Shown here piece by piece: positions 61,785 to 64,000 of a stretch of 64,000 nt of DNA. The stretch is from the NCBI GenBank assembly GCA_016219185.1, contig JACRBZ010000110.1:1-64000 (forward strand), given 5' to 3'. Position 1 is the first letter of the stretch. Each line of letters opens with the position of its first letter. This DNA comes from Deltaproteobacteria bacterium (GTDB lineage: Bacteria > Desulfobacterota > Desulfobacteria > Desulfobacterales > Desulfatirhabdiaceae). The notes beneath the pieces are model-generated. The model did no database searches and was not told the origin of the DNA. It saw nothing but the letters and a program-made list of their open reading frames with translations. A program made the translations under genes and the position numbers.

Positions 61785-61929
61785 TGAAAATCCTGTCGTA
61801 GAAACACGGGATTTTGATGAAAATACGATTGTTGATTTAGATGACAGAGGCAATTTGGTCAGTATGACCCTTGAACATGCCAAGGAACGGGCAGATATAC
61901 CCAATTTTTCTTATCAGATTGCGGCTTAA
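61735..61929 (+). CDS. DUF2283 protein (antitoxin-like)
   Basis: 64 residues: MKIQYFSDTDTLLMIFNENP, DENTIVDLDDRGNLVSMTLE. The DUF2283 fold is small and beta-rich and typically encoded next to DUF4258, where it may be an antitoxin (inference). It overlaps its partner by 50 nt and is followed after 5 nt by nuoI, so it has become part of the nuo transcript. Confidence 0.8.
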   Translation: MKIQYFSDTDTLLMIFNENPVVETRDFDENTIVDLDDRGNLVSMTLEHAKERADIPNFSYQIAA

Positions 61930-61934
61930 CAAAA

Positions 61935-62486
61935 ATGCAATCGACGTCACTTTACCAATCCATATTCGAAGGCGTTTATGGGCTACTGACCGGATTTGCC
62001 ATGACGCTAAGGCATCTGTTCCGAAAGCCCATCACCGAGCCTTATCCGGAATTCAAACGCCGGCTTCCGGAGCGCTCCCGCGCAACCATTATCCTGACGC
62101 GTGATCCGGATGGGGATGAACGGTGCGTGGCCTGTTATCTGTGCTCTGGAGTTTGTCCTGTAAATTGTATTTCCATGCAGTCGGCCGAGCGCTCGGACGG
62201 CAGGCGTTATGCTGCCTGGTTTCGCATAAATTTTGCCCGCTGCATTTATTGCGGATTCTGCGAAGAGGCCTGCCCGACACTGGCCATTCAGCTCACGCCG
62301 CATTTTGAAACCTGCCAGCGGGACATACTCAAACTGCTTTCTGAAAAAGAAGACCTGCTGGTCAATCACGGCGGCAAAAACAGCGACTACAATTTTTACC
62401 GTCATGCAGGCGTTGCCATGGTGGGCGAAAAGGGAAGTCATATCGGGGAAGAAGCGCCCGTGGATATCAGGACGCTGATGCCATGA
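61935..62486 (+). CDS. nuoI: NADH-quinone oxidoreductase subunit I
   Basis: Ferredoxin-like subunit of 183 residues with two 4Fe-4S clusters: CVACYLCSGVCPVNC (N6a) and CIYCGFCEEACP (N6b). The N-terminal helix region LTGFAMTLRHLFRKPITEPY is typical. It connects NuoG to NuoB in electron transfer. It begins 5 nt after DUF2283, with no strong ribosome site, which points to translational coupling. Confidence 0.93.
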   Translation: MQSTSLYQSIFEGVYGLLTGFAMTLRHLFRKPITEPYPEFKRRLPERSRATIILTRDPDGDERCVACYLCSGVCPVNCISMQSAERSDGRRYAAWFRINFARCIYCGFCEEACPTLAIQLTPHFETCQRDILKLLSEKEDLLVNHGGKNSDYNFYRHAGVAMVGEKGSHIGEEAPVDIRTLMP

Positions 62487-62503
62487 CGGTTTATCTGGAA
62501 GGA

Positions 62504-62541
62504 GTCGGAAGCCGTAAACCGTAAGTTGGAAGCCTGAAGTC
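62504..62541. repeat. Short imperfect tandem repeat between nuoI and nuoJ
   Basis: GGAAGCCGTAAACCGTAAG is followed by GGAAGCCTGAAGTC, a GGAAGCC-type repeat with a TAAACCGTAAG middle. It is the only non-coding gap of more than 60 bp inside the nuo operon apart from nuoA's leader. Confidence 0.4.
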
Positions 62542-62563
62542 AGATGTTTTTTTGAGGATATCG

Positions 62564-63079
62564 ATGACCGTATTCAACATCATTTTTTATATCGCAGCCG
62601 CGATTGTCGTCTGCGCAACCGGACTGGCCATCACCCGGCAAAGCGCGGTTCATGCCGTGTGTTATCTGGTGATTTCCTTTATGGGAACAGCCGTGCTGTT
62701 TTATCTTCTGGGAGCTCCGCTCCTGGCCGCTCTTGAAGTCATCATTTACGCCGGAGGCATCATGGTGCTGTTTCTATTTGTGGTCATGATGGTCAAGGAT
62801 CATCACTCTCCCCTGGATAAACCATCACGCATCAAGAAATGGCTTCCGGCCATGATTCTGGCAGGAATCAGCGCAGTCATGGCCGGGCTGCTCGTTTTTG
62901 CCGATCCCGGAAACCGGCTGCGCCCGCCTGCCGTGATGGGCACCCCTCAAGAGTTCGGCAAGATTTTGTTTCAGGAATACTGGTTTCCGGTCGAAATCGC
63001 TTCCCTGCTGCTTCTTGCGGCCCTGATCGGGGCGCTTTACCTGGGACGCCGAAACGACCCTCCGAAGGATGCCCCATGA
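62564..63079 (+). CDS. nuoJ: NADH-quinone oxidoreductase subunit J
   Basis: Membrane subunit of 171 residues with five helices (FNIIFYIAAAIVVCATGLAI; AVHAVCYLVISFMGTAVLFY; AALEVIIYAGGIMVLFLFVV; and two more). The conserved VIIYAGGIMVLFLFVVMM is present. ATG 62564 has GAGG 6 nt upstream. It overlaps nuoK by 4 nt. Confidence 0.93.
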   Translation: MTVFNIIFYIAAAIVVCATGLAITRQSAVHAVCYLVISFMGTAVLFYLLGAPLLAALEVIIYAGGIMVLFLFVVMMVKDHHSPLDKPSRIKKWLPAMILAGISAVMAGLLVFADPGNRLRPPAVMGTPQEFGKILFQEYWFPVEIASLLLLAALIGALYLGRRNDPPKDAP

Positions 63080-63381
63080 CCATCCCCTTTACGCACATGC
63101 TGTTTCTGGCGATTCTGCTTTTTGTGATGGGAGCGGCCTGCGCCATGACCCGGAAAAACCTCTTCATGATTCTGATCGGCGTGGAAGTCATGCTGAACGC
63201 CGCGGGAATCGCATTCGTTGCCGCCGCCATGCGCTGGCTGGACATGAACGGACAGGTCATGGCCCTGTTTGTCATGACAGCCGCCGCGGCTGAAATCGCC
63301 GTTGCCCTGGCGCTCATCGTGTGCATCCAGCGCCGAACCGGATCCACCGACTCCGATCTCTGTAATTTGCTGAAGGGATGA
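63076..63381 (+). CDS. nuoK: NADH-quinone oxidoreductase subunit K
   Basis: Small membrane subunit of 101 residues with three helices: MLFLAILLFVMGAACAMTRK, LFMILIGVEVMLNAAGIAFV and VMTAAAAEIAVALALIVC. The conserved glutamate GVEVMLNA (proton path) and the second in AAEIAVAL are present. The ATG overlaps the nuoJ stop; nuoL starts one base after the stop. Confidence 0.93.
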   Translation: MTIPFTHMLFLAILLFVMGAACAMTRKNLFMILIGVEVMLNAAGIAFVAAAMRWLDMNGQVMALFVMTAAAAEIAVALALIVCIQRRTGSTDSDLCNLLKG

Positions 63382-63382
63382 T

Positions 63383-64000
63383 GTGAAACCGGTACTCTTT
63401 CTTCTGATTTCCTTTCCCCTGCTGGGGGCCTTGATCCTGGCGCTGATCGGGCGACTGCTTTCCCGGCGCGCGGTTGAAACCATCGCCTGCACCGCCGTGG
63501 CAGCGGCTTTTACCCTGGCCCTGACAGCCTTTCTCCTGTCCGGACAAAAAGCCCACAGCCTGGGCCTGTGCCAGTGGTTTGCCGCGGGCTCGTTTCAGGT
63601 GGGCATCGATCTTTACTATGACTCCCTGGCCGCGGTAATGGCGCTCATGGTCACTTTTGTATCCGGCATCGTGCATCTCTATTCGGTGGCCTACATGCGC
63701 CGCGAAGACGGATACACCCGCTATTTTTGCTTTCTGAATCTCTTTGTATTCGCCATGCTGGTGATCGTCACCTCCGGCAACCTGGTGTTTCTGTATCTGG
63801 GCTGGGAAACGGTGGGCCTTTGCTCCTACGCCCTGATCGGTTACTGGTATGAAAAACCCGGGGCTGCAAACGCCGGCGCCAAGGCTTTTGTCGTCACCCG
63901 GCTGGGGGATGTGGCCTTTGGCATCGCCATAGCGCTTCTCTGGATCAGCCTGGGTCATCTTTCCGTTTCCGGCATAAACGACGGCGCCGCCAGCCTTAGC
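63383..64000 (+). CDS. nuoL: NADH-quinone oxidoreductase subunit L, cut by window end
   Basis: Antiporter-like proton-pumping subunit. About 206 residues are visible and the frame is open at the end. Landmarks: HLYSVAYMRREDGYTRYFCF, GNLVFLYLGWETVGLCSYAL with the conserved Glu, IGYWYEKPGAANAGAKAFVV with the conserved Lys, and TRLGDVAFGIAIALL. The GTG at 63383 has AAGGG 5 nt upstream. nuoM and nuoN presumably follow beyond the window. Confidence 0.93.
   Translation, partial: MKPVLFLLISFPLLGALILALIGRLLSRRAVETIACTAVAAAFTLALTAFLLSGQKAHSLGLCQWFAAGSFQVGIDLYYDSLAAVMALMVTFVSGIVHLYSVAYMRREDGYTRYFCFLNLFVFAMLVIVTSGNLVFLYLGWETVGLCSYALIGYWYEKPGAANAGAKAFVVTRLGDVAFGIAIALLWISLGHLSVSGINDGAASLS

Overview
The window looks like a chromosomal segment of a strictly anaerobic, probably sulfate-reducing Desulfobacterota bacterium (no species is claimed). 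The pointers are a DsrP-type membrane subunit, a Ni-Fe-S carbon monoxide dehydrogenase, several DUF3786 and 4Fe-4S proteins, a Nuo complex I with a B-C-D fusion, and a VKOR/Dsb disulfide system. No tRNA, rRNA, CRISPR array or integrase was seen.

Layout. 1-4.3 kb: RND efflux adaptor (cut by the window edge) and permease. 4.5-7.6 kb: flavodoxin, PAS-LuxR regulator, a permease made as two half-proteins, and MarR with two identical operators. 7.7-11 kb: MBL hydrolase, FlK-like thioesterase, 4Fe-4S protein, and several wrecks (LuxR, ISAzo13-like transposase, PhzF start, MBL start). 11-18.6 kb: a minus-strand cluster of CooS, MtrA-like corrinoid protein, two DGC zinc-binding proteins, an ECF sigma factor, a Nif11 protein and a CGGC protein, with a MocR regulator divergent to it. 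18.6-23.7 kb: a duplicated DUF3795/isochorismatase block, an Fe-S LuxR regulator, a GNAT gene ending in an attC-like site, and a LOG protein. 23.9-29.4 kb: VKOR-thioredoxin plus DsbC-like protein, O-methyltransferase, radical SAM and a divergent LysR. 29.4-40.6 kb: an accessory/defence region with type I restriction-modification (hsdR carries an in-frame TAG), a 665-aa DUF4365 protein, and a toxin-antitoxin patch bounded by ~435-bp direct repeats. 40.6-47.6 kb: 4Fe-4S protein, AraC, DUF3795, GNAT, two DUF3786 proteins, a second Fe-S LuxR and an orphan DsrP. 47.7-52 kb: a large STAND/BTAD regulator and glutamate racemase. 52.2-64 kb: the nuo operon A, BCD, E, F, G, [Cache-HAMP protein], H, [DUF4258-like/DUF2283 pair], I, J, K, L (cut by the window edge).

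The most unusual pattern is modular. An 18-bp palindrome, ATCnCCCATnnGGGGGAT, occurs at four loci. At three of them it lies just after a LuxR-type regulator gene and just before a redox or cysteine-rich gene on the same strand (flavodoxin, a 4Fe-4S-like protein, DUF3786). At the fourth it precedes a CGGC protein, and only the flank of a lost regulator remains. Two of the regulators carry a CX2CX4CX16C cluster motif spaced exactly as in one DUF3786 protein. I infer a repeatedly duplicated regulatory cassette, possibly redox, metal or Fe-S responsive. Degenerate copies and gene fragments between the modules show that it is actively duplicating and decaying.
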